NCBI GenBank assembly: GCA_963656065.1
Contig: CAVKGV010000010.1
Location: forward strand, 1 to 64,000
Direction: 5' to 3'
Length of the DNA: 64,000 bases
Origin: Hallerella sp963656065
GTDB lineage: Bacteria; Fibrobacterota; Fibrobacteria; Fibrobacterales; Fibrobacteraceae
Shown: one piece after another, positions 1-9,949 of the stretch
Layout: every line of letters starts with the position of its first letter
Numbering within the stretch: the stretch's first letter is position 1
Made by a program: the position numbers and the translations under genes
The notes under the pieces: model-generated
The model's input: only the letters and a program-made list of their open reading frames with translations
Database searches by the model: none
Told to the model about the DNA's origin: nothing

Positions 1-2757
1 GTCGGCAAGACCTATACCTATATCAAGACCATGTATGAGCTGAACAAGCATTACGGCTGGAGCAAGTTTATCGTGGTTGTGCCGAGCATTGCCATCCGTG
101 AGGGCGTATACAAGTCCTTTCAGGTAACGCAGGAGCACTTTGCCGAGGAGTACGGCAAGAAGGTACGCTTCTTCATCTATAACTCTGCCCAGCTGACGGA
201 GATTGACCGCTTTGCATCGGATAATTCCATCTGCGCGATGATTATCAACTCCCAGGCCTTCAATGCCAAAGGCAAAGACGCAAGACGTATCAGCATGAAG
301 CTGGATGAGTTCCGTTCCCGCAGGCCGATTGACATTATAGCAAAGACGAATCCGATTCTGATCATCGATGAGCCCCAGTCCGTGGAAGGCAAGCAGACCA
401 AGGAGAACCTAAAGCAGTTCAATCCTCTGCTGACGCTGCGCTATTCCGCGACCCATAAGAGCGACAGCATTTACAACATGGTTTACCGTCTGGATGCCAT
501 GGAGGCGTATAACAAGCGGCTGGTAAAGAAGATTGCCGTAAAGGGCATCTCGGAATCTGGCAGCACGGCTACGGAGAGTTATGTTTATCTGGAGAGCATT
601 AACCTTTCCAAGGCGGCACCTACGGCTACCATTCAGTTTGACGTGAAGGGCCGGGGCGGTATCCGCAAGATCACTCGCAACGTATCCGAAGGATACAATC
701 TCTACGATCATTCTGGCAATATGGAGGAGTATAAACAGGGTTTCGTAGTATCCAGAATTGACGGGCGCGATAATTCCGTGGAATTTTTGAACGGCATCAA
801 AATCTATGCCGGGGATGTGATCGGAAAGGTCAGCGAGGACCAGATGCGCCGCATCCAGATCCGCGAAACGATTCTTTCTCATCTTGAACGGGAACGCCAA
901 CTATTCCACAAGGGCATCAAGGTGCTGTCTCTGTTTTTCATCGATGAAGTGGCAAAATACCGCGTCTATGATGAAGCCGGACAGGCAACCGACGGCATCT
1001 ATGCGCAGATGTTTGTGGAAGAGTATAACGACATTATAGGTAACATGCAGCTTAGCATAGGCGATGGTGACGGAGAAGCTGAGTATCTGAAGTATTTGCA
1101 GGCGATTCCTGCTGAGAAAACCCACGCCGGATACTTCTCCATCGACAAAAAGGGCAAGATGATCGACTCCAAGGTGGGACGTAAGGAAACCACGACCGAT
1201 GATGTGGATGCCTACGATCTTATCATGAAGAACAAGGAGTTGCTGTTGGATCGTGATCCGAAGCGTTCCCCGGTTCGTTTTATCTTTTCTCATTCTGCCC
1301 TGCGAGAGGGATGGGATAATCCGAATGTATTCCAGATTTGCACCCTGAAGCAGAGTAGCAGTGAGGTGCGCAAGCGTCAGGAAGTGGGCCGGGGCTTACG
1401 CCTCTGCGTCAACCAGGACGGCGAGCGCATGGATGCAAATGTCCTCGGAAACGATGTGCATTCCATCAACATTCTGACCGTTATCGCCAGCGAAAGCTAT
1501 GACAGCTTTGCCAAAGGCTTGCAGACAGAAATTGCAGAAGCAGTGGCAGACCGTCCTCGCGCCGTTACGGCAGAGTTGTTTGCCGGCAAGGTGATTCAAG
1601 ATGATAAGGGCAATGAGCAGATTGTGGACGGCGATACAGCGCAGGCTATCTTTGAAGCTTTGATCTCCAACGGATATGTCAAGCGCGGTTTGCTCACCGA
1701 TAAATATTATGCCGACAAGGCAACCGGGACGATCCAGGTTGCATTGGAAGTGGCAGACAGTCGCGATTCCATCATCGGCATTCTCGATTCGATCTATGAC
1801 AGCCGCGTGATGCAGCCGGAAAATGCCCGCGACAAAAATGTTGAGCTGCAAGTCAATTCCGACAAGCTCGCTATGCCGGAGTTCAAGGCTCTCTGGAAAC
1901 GCATCAGCCCGAAATCTATGTACGTGGTTGATTTTGATACGGATGAGCTTGTGGGCAAGGCGATTGCATCCATCGACAGAAATCTCCACGTGCCAAAGAT
2001 TTACTTCAAGGTCGAAATCGGAACCATGGAGAAAATCAAATCCAGGGAAGAGCTGGTATCCGGCGCTTCATTTGCAAAGGAAGAATCTACAAGTTATGGT
2101 CAAACAATAACTGCCAGCACCAATGTGAAATACGATCTGATCGGCAAGCTTGTGGAGGAAACAGGGCTCACCCGCAAAGCGGTCGTTCGGATTTTGAAGG
2201 GCATTCAGCCGAATGTGTTCAATCAGTTCAAGGATAACCCGGAGGAATTTATCGTCAAGGCGGCAACGCTCATCAACGATGAAAAGGCTACCGCAATCAT
2301 TCAGCATATCACTTACAATGTGCTGGATGACCGTTACGGCACGGACATTTTTACCGACCCGAGCATCAAGGGACGTTTGGGCGTGAATGCCATGAAGGCG
2401 AAGAAGCATCTGTACGACCACATCGTATATGATTCCAGCAATGAGCAGAAATTTGCAACAGAGCTGGATACCAATACCAATGTAGCTGTGTATGTGAAGC
2501 TTCCGGATGGATTCTATATCTCTACGCCGGTGGGACATTATAACCCGGACTGGGCGATTGCTTTCTACGAAGGCACAGTAAAGCACATCTATTTCGTGGC
2601 AGAGACAAAAGGCTCCATGAATTCGATGCAGCTCAGGCTGATCGAGGAATCGAAGATTCACTGCGCCAGAGAACATTTCAAGGCAATCAGCAACGGGAAT
2701 GTGGTTTATGACGTGGTGGACAGTTACAAAACTTTGCTAGAAAAGGTTATGCGGTAG
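1..2757 (+). CDS. Type III restriction enzyme, Res (helicase/nuclease) subunit, 5'-truncated by window edge
   Basis: The reading frame is open from base 1, so the gene begins outside the window; 918 codons are visible. The first visible residues (VGKTYTYIKT) are the end of a Walker A P-loop. A superfamily 2 helicase follows, with a DEPQ motif II near codon 123 (nt 367-378) and a motif VI-like RQEVGRGLRL near nt 1378-1407. The C-terminus has a PD-(D/E)XK nuclease pattern: NPDW at nt 2542-2553 and ETKG at nt 2602-2613. This order (SF2 translocase, then C-terminal nuclease) is that of type III Res subunits such as EcoP15I Res, which cut DNA only together with the Mod methyltransferase; mod would be expected to the left. 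Codon usage looks different from the chromosomal genes to the right, and the gene ends 137 bp from a tRNA gene, both consistent with an acquired defence locus. Confidence 0.9.
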   Translation, partial: VGKTYTYIKTMYELNKHYGWSKFIVVVPSIAIREGVYKSFQVTQEHFAEEYGKKVRFFIYNSAQLTEIDRFASDNSICAMIINSQAFNAKGKDARRISMKLDEFRSRRPIDIIAKTNPILIIDEPQSVEGKQTKENLKQFNPLLTLRYSATHKSDSIYNMVYRLDAMEAYNKRLVKKIAVKGISESGSTATESYVYLESINLSKAAPTATIQFDVKGRGGIRKITRNVSEGYNLYDHSGNMEEYKQGFVVSRIDGRDNSVEFLNGIKIYAGDVIGKVSEDQMRRIQIRETILSHLERERQLFHKGIKVLSLFFIDEVAKYRVYDEAGQATDGIYAQMFVEEYNDIIGNMQLSIGDGDGEAEYLKYLQAIPAEKTHAGYFSIDKKGKMIDSKVGRKETTTDDVDAYDLIMKNKELLLDRDPKRSPVRFIFSHSALREGWDNPNVFQICTLKQSSSEVRKRQEVGRGLRLCVNQDGERMDANVLGNDVHSINILTVIASESYDSFAKGLQTEIAEAVADRPRAVTAELFAGKVIQDDKGNEQIVDGDTAQAIFEALISNGYVKRGLLTDKYYADKATGTIQVALEVADSRDSIIGILDSIYDSRVMQPENARDKNVELQVNSDKLAMPEFKALWKRISPKSMYVVDFDTDELVGKAIASIDRNLHVPKIYFKVEIGTMEKIKSREELVSGASFAKEESTSYGQTITASTNVKYDLIGKLVEETGLTRKAVVRILKGIQPNVFNQFKDNPEEFIVKAATLINDEKATAIIQHITYNVLDDRYGTDIFTDPSIKGRLGVNAMKAKKHLYDHIVYDSSNEQKFATELDTNTNVAVYVKLPDGFYISTPVGHYNPDWAIAFYEGTVKHIYFVAETKGSMNSMQLRLIEESKIHCAREHFKAISNGNVVYDVVDSYKTLLEKVMR

Positions 2758-2858
2758 GCGGACCGGCGGTTCGCTCTCCGCAAAAGCCCGCGGGGCTTTC
2801 GCTCCGTCGAACTCTGTTTTCCCGAGTCAGGAGTTCTCATCGCTTTTTGGCTGGATAC

Positions 2859-2892
2859 AGAAAAAGACCGGAATGAACCGGTCTTTTTCTGT
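2859..2892 (-). terminator. Hairpin terminator downstream of tRNA-Ala, probably bidirectional
   Basis: A perfect inverted repeat (CAGAAAAAGACCGG, 5-nt loop, CCGGTCTTTTTCTG with a shared base pair at the loop edge) has A/T runs on both sides. It sits just after the 3' end of the minus-strand tRNA-Ala and also lies 100 bp after the res gene, so it could end transcripts from both directions. Confidence 0.75.
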
Positions 2893-2893
2893 A

Positions 2894-2967
2894 TGGAGCT
2901 AAGGAGATTCGAACTCCTGACCCCAACGCTGCCAGCGTTGTGCTCTACCAAACTGAGCTATAACCCC
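2894..2967 (-). tRNA. tRNA-Ala (anticodon GGC)
   Basis: Read on the minus strand, the sequence folds into a full cloverleaf. The acceptor stem is GGGGTTA/TAGCTCC with the G3:U70 wobble pair that defines alanine tRNAs, the D arm contains AGCTCAGTTTGGTAGAGC, the anticodon stem CAACG/CGTTG carries the loop CTGGCAG (anticodon GGC), and the T arm is AGGAG-TTCGAAT-CTCCT. The discriminator is A73 and CCA is not encoded. The gene is followed by a strong hairpin terminator. Confidence 0.96.
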
Positions 2968-3057
2968 GTTAGAGTGATCCAAATTGAGAAAAAAAAATGT
3001 TTTTTGTCAAGGGGCGATGCAAAATTTTTGAAAATCGCCTGGAATCACTCTGAAAAA

Positions 3058-3606
3058 TCAGGCAACGGTTTCTATCGTGACCGATTCGATTACCACGGCG
3101 TCATAGGGACGGTCGTTCGAGTCGGTGCGGACTTTTGCGATTTCGTCGAGAACGTCGAATCCGTCAAAGAGCTGCCCGAATACGGAATAGCCTTCTGCCG
3201 GTCCGCCGTTTTCCGGATGGTCGAGAAAGTGCGTTCCCTCTGCCGGGTGGACGATGAAGAACTGGCTGCCGATGGAGTGCGGCATCATTGTTTTCGCCCA
3301 GCTGAGCGCGCCGCGGAGGTGTGAAAGTCTGGCATCGTATTTGTCGCCGATGGTCGTTCCGGGACCTTTTGCCGCGTGTCCGCCCATTCCGTTCTTGTGG
3401 GTGAAGTCGCCGCCCTGGATCATGAAGCCTTCGATAATCCGGTGGAAGGGCGCTCCGTCATACTTGCCCTGTTTCGCCAGTTCGATGAAGTTCGTCGCGC
3501 ATTCTCCGACGATTTCGGGAAAGAGGCGTGCACGCATTTCACCGTGGTTTGTCTTGATAACGGCGATGGTTTCGCCGCTTTTCGGCATATCGAGCTGATT
3601 GAACAT
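3058..3606 (-). CDS. Peptidyl-prolyl cis-trans isomerase, cyclophilin type
   Basis: This 182-residue protein is a single cyclophilin domain, which catalyses cis-trans isomerisation of X-Pro bonds. The active-site block FHRIIEGFMIQGGDF (residues 54-68) gives the catalytic Arg (R56) plus Phe, Met and Gln of the pocket, and SQFFIVH is at 114-120. Between SQFFIVH and the FGQL strand there is a short insertion (about residues 122-141) rather than the usual tight LDGKHTVFG turn. There is no signal peptide, so a cytoplasmic form is likely (PpiB-like). It is transcribed divergently from pyrR across an 81-bp gap. Confidence 0.93.
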   Translation of the reverse strand: MFNQLDMPKSGETIAVIKTNHGEMRARLFPEIVGECATNFIELAKQGKYDGAPFHRIIEGFMIQGGDFTHKNGMGGHAAKGPGTTIGDKYDARLSHLRGALSWAKTMMPHSIGSQFFIVHPAEGTHFLDHPENGGPAEGYSVFGQLFDGFDVLDEIAKVRTDSNDRPYDAVVIESVTIETVA

Positions 3607-3687
3607 AACTTGAAATCTCCGGTTGTTTTTGTTCGGGGATAAAAACTACATTTTCTTTTTGGAAAAAACTCGAAAAAGGAGCTCGCT

Positions 3688-4247
3688 GTGAAGGATAATT
3701 GCAAACGGATCCGGCTTTTGCTAGACGCCCGGGCGATGGAAACCGCGCTCGACAGGATGGCTTCGACCGTTGCGGAAATGGTTCCCTCGGCAGACAACGT
3801 CCTTGTCCTCGGAATGGCCAGTCGGGGAATCCCGCTTTCGAAAAAGCTCGCGCTTCGCCTTTCGAAGCGTTACTCGCGGGAAATTCCTTGTGGAAGCCTC
3901 GACGCGACTTTCTACCGGGACGACTTCCATTACAGGCGTCCCCTTGCCGTCACCGAAATGCGCATCACGGAAATGCCCGTCACCGTCGAAGGAAAAACCG
4001 TAATCCTTGTCGATGACGTTCTCTACACGGGGCGTTCGGCCCGGGCTGCCATCCAGGCGATTCTCGATATGGGACGTCCGGCAGCAATCCGCTTCTGCGT
4101 ACTAGTCGATCGCGGACACCGGGAACTCCCGATTGCCGCCGATGCGGTGGGGCTTTCGGTCAAGACTCTCGAAAACGAGGAAGTGCGCGTTTTAATCGAA
4201 CCGGGCGATCCGGAAACGGCTGTCTATCTTGTACAAGTGGAGAATGT

Positions 4248-4251
<4 letters not shown>
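3688..4251 (+). CDS. pyrR: PyrR: bifunctional pyrimidine regulator / uracil phosphoribosyltransferase
   Basis: The 187-residue protein has the type I PRTase fold. The PRPP-binding loop VILVDDVLYTGRSARA is at residues 105-120, LDATFYRDD at 71-79 and VDRGHRELPI at 140-149, all typical of PyrR. The GTG start at 3688 has a good Shine-Dalgarno (AAAGGAG, 3675-3681). It overlaps pyrB by ATGA at 4248, so the two are translationally coupled. PyrR makes UMP from uracil and PRPP, and in Gram-positive bacteria it also binds pyr mRNA leaders. Here at most 81 bp lies upstream and I see no terminator/antiterminator pair there, so RNA-based attenuation at this operon's own leader is doubtful; the enzyme role is safer. 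Confidence 0.93.
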
Positions 4252-5178
<927 letters not shown>

Positions 5179-5186
<8 letters not shown>

Positions 5187-6420
5187 TGTTGTTTTGAAAA
5201 ATGTCTGTCCCTTTGTCGGAGGCAAACTCGAATCGGCCCGGACAGTTTCGATAGTGGATGGCGTATGGCGGGACTTTGCCCCGGAGGGAACCCGGGTCGT
5301 TGATGGAAACGGCGCCATGCTTCTTCCCGGGCTTTTTGCGCTGGGAATCGATTTCCAGGAACCTGCGCGTGATGACATTTATACATATCGGGCTGGTTTC
5401 TTGGCGATGCGCCGCGGCGGATTTTCCGGCGGTCTCTATGAAAGTTCCGCAAATCCGGTCGATAGCATCTGGCGGCTTGTCGCGGAAAAGTCCGCGCTTG
5501 AAAAAAGCGGTCTCGATATCCGGATTCTGGGCGCGATAAGCCAAGGCTACGAGGCGAAGGCGCTTGCCGAAATGCGTGAACTTTCCGATGGCGGAGTCGC
5601 TGGATTCGGTGACGGAAACCGATCTTTTGGAACGATGCGCTTCTTGCGCCTTGCGCTTGAATACGGCGCGATGACGGGAAAACGCTTCTTCTTTCTCCCT
5701 TACGATTATTCCCTTGCCCATGGCGGCTTTGTCCACGAGGGAAACTTTTCCGACATGATAGGGATGAAAGGCGTCCCCGAACAGGCGGAAACGATTCCGC
5801 TTTTCGCTCTTCTCGAAATGTCCCGCTGGCTCGGAATTCCGCTGCACATCAAACAGGTAACGTCCGGGGCAGCTCTCGACTTGATCCGCCGCTACCGCGA
5901 AGCGGGCCTCGACGTGACATGCGACATCGACGTCCACCATCTGCTTTTCTCCGACGAGGACCTGAAAAGCCTTGACACGAACCTCAACCTGCATCCGCCT
6001 CTCCGCTCGGCAGAAGACAGGAAGGCGCTTTGGGAGGCTCTTGCCGACGGGACAGCCAACGCGGTGAGCTTCAACCATTTTCCCGTGCACCGCGAAGACA
6101 AGGAGGTGAATTTCGAAGCGGCGATTCCGGGCGCGGTCTCGCTTGAAATTGCGCTCCCGATGATTTGGAGTGGGCTTTCCGAACGGCTCGGGGTTGCGCG
6201 GGCGATAGAACTTCTTTCGGAAAATCCGGCAAGGATTGCGGGCGCGGAACCGGCATCTCTGAATCCCGGGGAAAAGGTATCCGCCGTCCTATTCGATCCG
6301 GCGGGGCACACGCTCGTTGAACCCGGAACTTTTGCCGGGGGAGTCGAAAACACGCCTTTCCTGGGACGAGAACTTTCGGGAAAAATCCTAGGGTCTTACA
6401 TCGCGGGAATCTGGAGGTAG
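5179..6420 (+). CDS. pyrC': Dihydroorotase-like protein PyrC' (probably catalytically inactive)
   Basis: This 413-residue amidohydrolase-fold protein aligns in order with class I dihydroorotases but has lost most metal ligands. The usual HxH after LPG(L)VDxH is GID here (residues 56-58 in LPGLFALGIDFQEPA). The ICHVS-type histidine is IKQVTS, and the TDHAPH-type aspartate motif is FNHFPVH; only the DVHH pair (in CDIDVHHLLF) is kept. In Pseudomonas, such PyrC' proteins lack activity and are needed to assemble ATCase with PyrB, which fits the 8-bp overlap with pyrB. I start it at ATG 5179, 8 nt after GGAGG, rather than GTG 5173, which is too close to that ribosome binding site. An active pyrC must be elsewhere if the pathway is complete. 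Confidence 0.88.
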
Positions 6421-6421
6421 C

Positions 6422-7426
6422 TTGTTCCCGTTTGCGATTTCCGTGGAGATGGTCTTCCTTGCGCTTTTCGTGGCCACGCTTTTTCTCGTGCTGGTCGTCC
6501 TCATCGAGATAAGCCGGAACAATCGGCGGCGCGAAGTCGGAACAATGTTCGCTTCGGACAAGTTCGACGAAAAGGTTGCGCGGTTTCATCTGACGGAAAT
6601 CGAAAGGGAAATGCTCGAACGCCTGGTGCGCCTGTCTTCGTTTTCCAACAAAGATTCGGTCCTGAACTCTCCGCTCCTTTTCGAAGAAGCCGTGAACGAT
6701 GTGTACAAATTAAACCACGGTGTGGAAAATATTTCTCCCGTCGATGGCGACACGATAGGGAATCTCCGGAAAAAGCTGGGACATCTCGACAATGCGCCAA
6801 AATTCTCGTATGTTTCCACGCGGCAGTTTGTACCGGGAATGGATGTGACGCTTATCCCGTCCGAACGCAATGGCGAGTCTTTTCACCGGAAAATTCTTTC
6901 GCTGAATGAACGCTGCTGGTGCGTTTCCCTGGAAGGTTTGAAATACTCGGACCGTCTGGTGCGGAAAATCGGAGTCCGTTTCAACATTCCCGGCGAGGCT
7001 GTCTATTCCACAAAGGTCCGCGTCCTGGGCGTCAACGATTCGGGAAACCTGGTGCTAAAGCATTCGACGAAAATCCACAAGGAACAGCTTCGCCGCTGGA
7101 TTCGTCTGGCCGTGCGATTTCCCGTGCATCTGGAAACCGGCGAAAAAGGAATGGACGGTTTCCTGGTCGATCTTTCCGCCGGTGGAATTCTCCTCGCGCT
7201 CCCGGAAGCCTTGGAAGAAAACGCTCTTGTCCGCATCCGCTTCCTGTTGCCCGGATTTGGCGAAGAATCGCTGGAAGTCCGCATCTTGCGCGTGCTGCAC
7301 AAGGGTGAAATGGATGCCAAAACGGGCGGAATCGATCACAGCGCCTCTTTCATCGGAGACTTTGGGGAGACCCAGGAGCATGTTTTGCAATACATCTTCC
7401 AGGAAAGGCGGAAGAACAGATCTTAG
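6422..7426 (+). CDS. Membrane-anchored PilZ-domain protein (predicted c-di-GMP receptor)
   Basis: A 334-residue protein with one N-terminal transmembrane segment (about residues 8-30), a cytoplasmic middle region with no family I recognise, and a C-terminal PilZ domain (about 215-330). The PilZ c-di-GMP-binding pattern is present: RLAVR (RxxxR) followed by DLSAGG (DxSxxG). The TTG start at 6422 is preceded by TGGAGG at 6411-6416 and comes directly after the pyrC' stop, so it is probably co-transcribed with pyr genes although unrelated in function. It ends 220 bp before pilM, and PilZ proteins often control type IV pili. Two GGDEF proteins in this window could supply the ligand. Confidence 0.82.
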   Translation: MFPFAISVEMVFLALFVATLFLVLVVLIEISRNNRRREVGTMFASDKFDEKVARFHLTEIEREMLERLVRLSSFSNKDSVLNSPLLFEEAVNDVYKLNHGVENISPVDGDTIGNLRKKLGHLDNAPKFSYVSTRQFVPGMDVTLIPSERNGESFHRKILSLNERCWCVSLEGLKYSDRLVRKIGVRFNIPGEAVYSTKVRVLGVNDSGNLVLKHSTKIHKEQLRRWIRLAVRFPVHLETGEKGMDGFLVDLSAGGILLALPEALEENALVRIRFLLPGFGEESLEVRILRVLHKGEMDAKTGGIDHSASFIGDFGETQEHVLQYIFQERRKNRS

Positions 7427-7449
7427 AGCTTAGAACTTAGATCTTAGGG
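7422..7449 (+). repeat. Four tandem 7-bp units CTTAGNN
   Basis: CTTAGAG, CTTAGAA, CTTAGAT and CTTAGGG follow each other without gaps. The first unit contains the stop codon of the PilZ gene. The units differ only in the last two or three bases. The role is unknown; it may be an interspersed element of this lineage. The rest of the gap to 7584 shows no gene or clear structure. Confidence 0.7.
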
Positions 7450-7584
7450 CTGCGGACGTCTAGGTTTTGTGAAGCGGCAAGCGGGGAGGCTGTCTTTTCC
7501 CTTAAACGGGTCGTCTCCTTTCGGGATTTTCCATGCCAGAACCCCCTAAGTGCTTGTTTTTCCTATCAGTTATGAAAATTTCTA

Positions 7585-7613
7585 TTGACATTGGGCTTTT
7601 GGAAAGGTAGAAT
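7585..7613 (+). promoter_or_regulatory. Sigma70-type promoter of the pilMNOPQ operon
   Basis: TTGACA (7585-7590) is an exact -35 consensus and TAGAAT (7608-7613) is one base from the -10 consensus, with an ideal 17-bp spacer. The TTG start of pilM lies 37 bp past the -10 box, so the leader is short. Confidence 0.8.
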
Positions 7614-7649
7614 TAAAAGAGTCCCGGGTTTTGGGACAGAGGTTTTACT

Positions 7650-8741
7650 TTGGCACTGAATCTTATCGCTAAAATTCGCGGTGAACGCCAAACGATTGGC
7701 GTGGACATCGGGCATTACTCAATCAAGGTCGTTCGGGTACATCACGGACGCGGCTTTGCTCCCCGTATCATGGGCTTTGACTTGGAACCCACTCCCGAAG
7801 GCGCCTTGGTTGACAATGAAATCCAAGATGAAGCGAAGCTCCGCGAAGCTATTATGCGGCTGATGACCCGGAATTTCCCGGATATTGCCAAAGATGACAT
7901 TGTCGCATCGATCTGCTGGGTTGCCGGGGTCCTCGCCGACAAGAGCGTCGCCAAGGTTCCGAAGAACGGAAACGAAGACGCCATCGTGGTCCAGACGGCG
8001 CAGGCGAAACCGCCCTTTGACGACCAGGACATCATGTTGGATTACCAGGTCGTCGAACGGGACTCGAACGGCGAAATAAAGTCGCTGGTCGTCGCCGCAA
8101 AGAATAAAATCCTCACGGATTATGCGAAACTTTTCAGCGGAGCGGGTTTCCATCTCAGCGCAATCGACGTCGATGTTTTTGGAATTGCCAATGCGTATGT
8201 CGCGACGGTTCCCGGGGACAGGGCCGAAGAAACGGTCGCCCTGTTGGATTTGGGCGACAAGAAATCGACGGTGACGTTCCTCCACAATGGCTGCTTTCAT
8301 TCTGTCCGGACCTTGACTAGCGGATCGGTGGATTCAGTCGTCTCGACGCTTGTGCGCCATTTGGGGATAGAGGCGGCGACGTGTCATGAAATGTTCGAAA
8401 AGGACGATTTGACTATCGTGAAAGATCGATCGGTTGCCGAAGTGGAATCGGCGTTGCAGCTCGCTTACGAGGAAATCGTCAGCGCACTTGAATTCGGCAT
8501 CAGATATTTCTCGACGTCCGAATCCGGAGAAAAGCCTGTGCGGCTTCTTGTCTGTGGCGGCGGAGCAAATCTGCCCGGAGTGTGCGAATATTTCAAGGAA
8601 AAGCTGGATATCGATTGCGCACCAATCAACCCGTTTGCAGGAATCCCGTGCGAACCGGAAACGGTTCCCGAAGGAGGCGTTTCCTTGTCTCTGTCGAACT
8701 TATATACTCCCGCTCTGGGACTTGCCTTGAGGAAGTTCTAA
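7650..8741 (+). CDS. pilM: Type IV pilus inner-membrane platform protein PilM (actin-like ATPase)
   Basis: The 363-residue cytoplasmic protein has the actin/FtsA fold of PilM. The first phosphate-binding segment, GVDIGHYSIKVVRV, is near residues 17-30, the second, LLDLGDKKSTVTF, near 195, and the adenosine motif LLVCGGGANLPGV near 305. PilM binds ATP and the cytoplasmic tail of PilN, linking the pilus motors to the PilNO complex. The TTG start at 7650 is preceded by AGAGG (7639-7643). It is the first gene after the promoter at 7585 and abuts pilN exactly (TAA then ATG). Its position ahead of pilN/O/P/Q makes the assignment firm. Confidence 0.95.
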   Translation: MALNLIAKIRGERQTIGVDIGHYSIKVVRVHHGRGFAPRIMGFDLEPTPEGALVDNEIQDEAKLREAIMRLMTRNFPDIAKDDIVASICWVAGVLADKSVAKVPKNGNEDAIVVQTAQAKPPFDDQDIMLDYQVVERDSNGEIKSLVVAAKNKILTDYAKLFSGAGFHLSAIDVDVFGIANAYVATVPGDRAEETVALLDLGDKKSTVTFLHNGCFHSVRTLTSGSVDSVVSTLVRHLGIEAATCHEMFEKDDLTIVKDRSVAEVESALQLAYEEIVSALEFGIRYFSTSESGEKPVRLLVCGGGANLPGVCEYFKEKLDIDCAPINPFAGIPCEPETVPEGGVSLSLSNLYTPALGLALRKF

Positions 8742-9350
8742 ATGGCCAAGGGAAAGAAAAAAACGCTTTGCGTGGAAATCAATCTGCTGCCGGTGGAATA
8801 TCGGCAGACGAAAATCGACTTTTCGTGGATTGCCGATCGGCGCGTCGTGTGGCCTTCTGTTGCATTGCTCGCCGCGCTTGTCATCGTCTTTATGATTCAG
8901 TCCTATGTGACCGAAACCGTCGATTCCTTGAAGCGGGAAGTGGAATCGACGAAGGCGGAAGTCGAAAAGCAGCGTCCGCTTCTCGAAAAGATCAAATCTC
9001 TCGATTCCAAGCTCAAGGCGATCGCCCAAAAGAACAACGGGCTCAAGTCCATCCAGGTGAGCAAGAAGCGCTGGGTGATTCTTTTCGAAAACATCTCGTC
9101 GATGATGCCGCCGAATATGTGGCTCGTATCGTTGAACCAGGTCTCCCAGTCCGACATGGAGCTCCGCGGGATGACATTCGATTTTTCGGAAGTGGCGGAA
9201 TATATGGTCAAGCTTGAAAAGCAGGCGTGCTTCAACTCGGTGACGCTTGTCGATGTCTCAATGACAAAGGTCGAAGGGGAAGAGGCTTACAGTTTCGTTA
9301 TCAAGGCCGAAATCAAGTCGGATCTCGGACTTGAAGGAGGAACGAAATAA
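8742..9350 (+). CDS. pilN: Type IV pilus alignment protein PilN
   Basis: A 202-residue bitopic inner-membrane protein. The cytoplasmic N-terminus contains INLLPVEYR (residues 13-21), matching the INLLPWR-type motif of PilN that docks on PilM. One transmembrane helix (about 35-53) is followed by a periplasmic coiled coil (about 55-105) and a compact ferredoxin-like domain. PilN pairs with PilO to connect the cytoplasmic motor to PilP and the secretin. It begins immediately after the pilM stop codon and overlaps pilO by one base. Confidence 0.93.
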   Translation: MAKGKKKTLCVEINLLPVEYRQTKIDFSWIADRRVVWPSVALLAALVIVFMIQSYVTETVDSLKREVESTKAEVEKQRPLLEKIKSLDSKLKAIAQKNNGLKSIQVSKKRWVILFENISSMMPPNMWLVSLNQVSQSDMELRGMTFDFSEVAEYMVKLEKQACFNSVTLVDVSMTKVEGEEAYSFVIKAEIKSDLGLEGGTK

Positions 9351-9949
9351 TGCAGGCTATCGATTGGAAAGACAAGAAGACCATCTACGCGCTAGTCGTT
9401 GTGTTGCTGATTGCGGCAGGAGCGTATTTTGTGTATGCCTATATCTGGGATCCGTTTACGCTAGAAGAAACGAAACTCGAGCAGGAGCTGCGCGACGCCC
9501 AAGCGGAATTGAGCAAGATAAATGTGCAGCGCGGACGGGTCGCGAAGCTCGAAGCGGAACTGGTCCAGGCGGAAGAGGAGTTTGAACGCCTCAAGGAAAT
9601 GTTCCCGGAAGAGGAACAGGTGCCGATGCGTCTGCAGGACCTGTATGCGGTCCTTCGGAGTGCGGGCGTCCAGATCCAGAAGTTCAGCCCGGGCGGGACG
9701 ACGGAACGGGAATTTTTTATTGAACACCGCTATTCCGTTTCGGTAAACGCCGGCTACCACATGCTCGGCTACCTGTTTGCCGAAATCGCGAATTTCAACT
9801 ACCCGACCGCGATTACGGACTTGAAAATTTCCCGCTATTCGGGTATCAAACAGGAAATCGAAAAGGCGGAATCCCACGGCTGGACACCGATTACGATTAC
9901 TGTTTCGTTTAATCTGACCACCTATACATCCAAGAAGGTTGCCCAATGA
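9350..9949 (+). CDS. pilO: Type IV pilus alignment protein PilO
   Basis: A 199-residue protein with a short cytoplasmic tail, one transmembrane helix (about residues 11-31), a periplasmic coiled coil rich in E, K and A (about 38-85) and a C-terminal ferredoxin-like domain. It is the usual partner of PilN; the start overlaps the last base of the pilN stop (TAATG), and a SD-like AGGAGG lies just upstream (9334-9339). It overlaps the next gene by ATGA at 9946. Confidence 0.93.
   Translation: MQAIDWKDKKTIYALVVVLLIAAGAYFVYAYIWDPFTLEETKLEQELRDAQAELSKINVQRGRVAKLEAELVQAEEEFERLKEMFPEEEQVPMRLQDLYAVLRSAGVQIQKFSPGGTTEREFFIEHRYSVSVNAGYHMLGYLFAEIANFNYPTAITDLKISRYSGIKQEIEKAESHGWTPITITVSFNLTTYTSKKVAQ

Noticed and set aside
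1396..2676. Long minus-strand frames opposite the type III res gene
   Set aside because: They are shadows of the real gene: no ribosome sites, no motifs.
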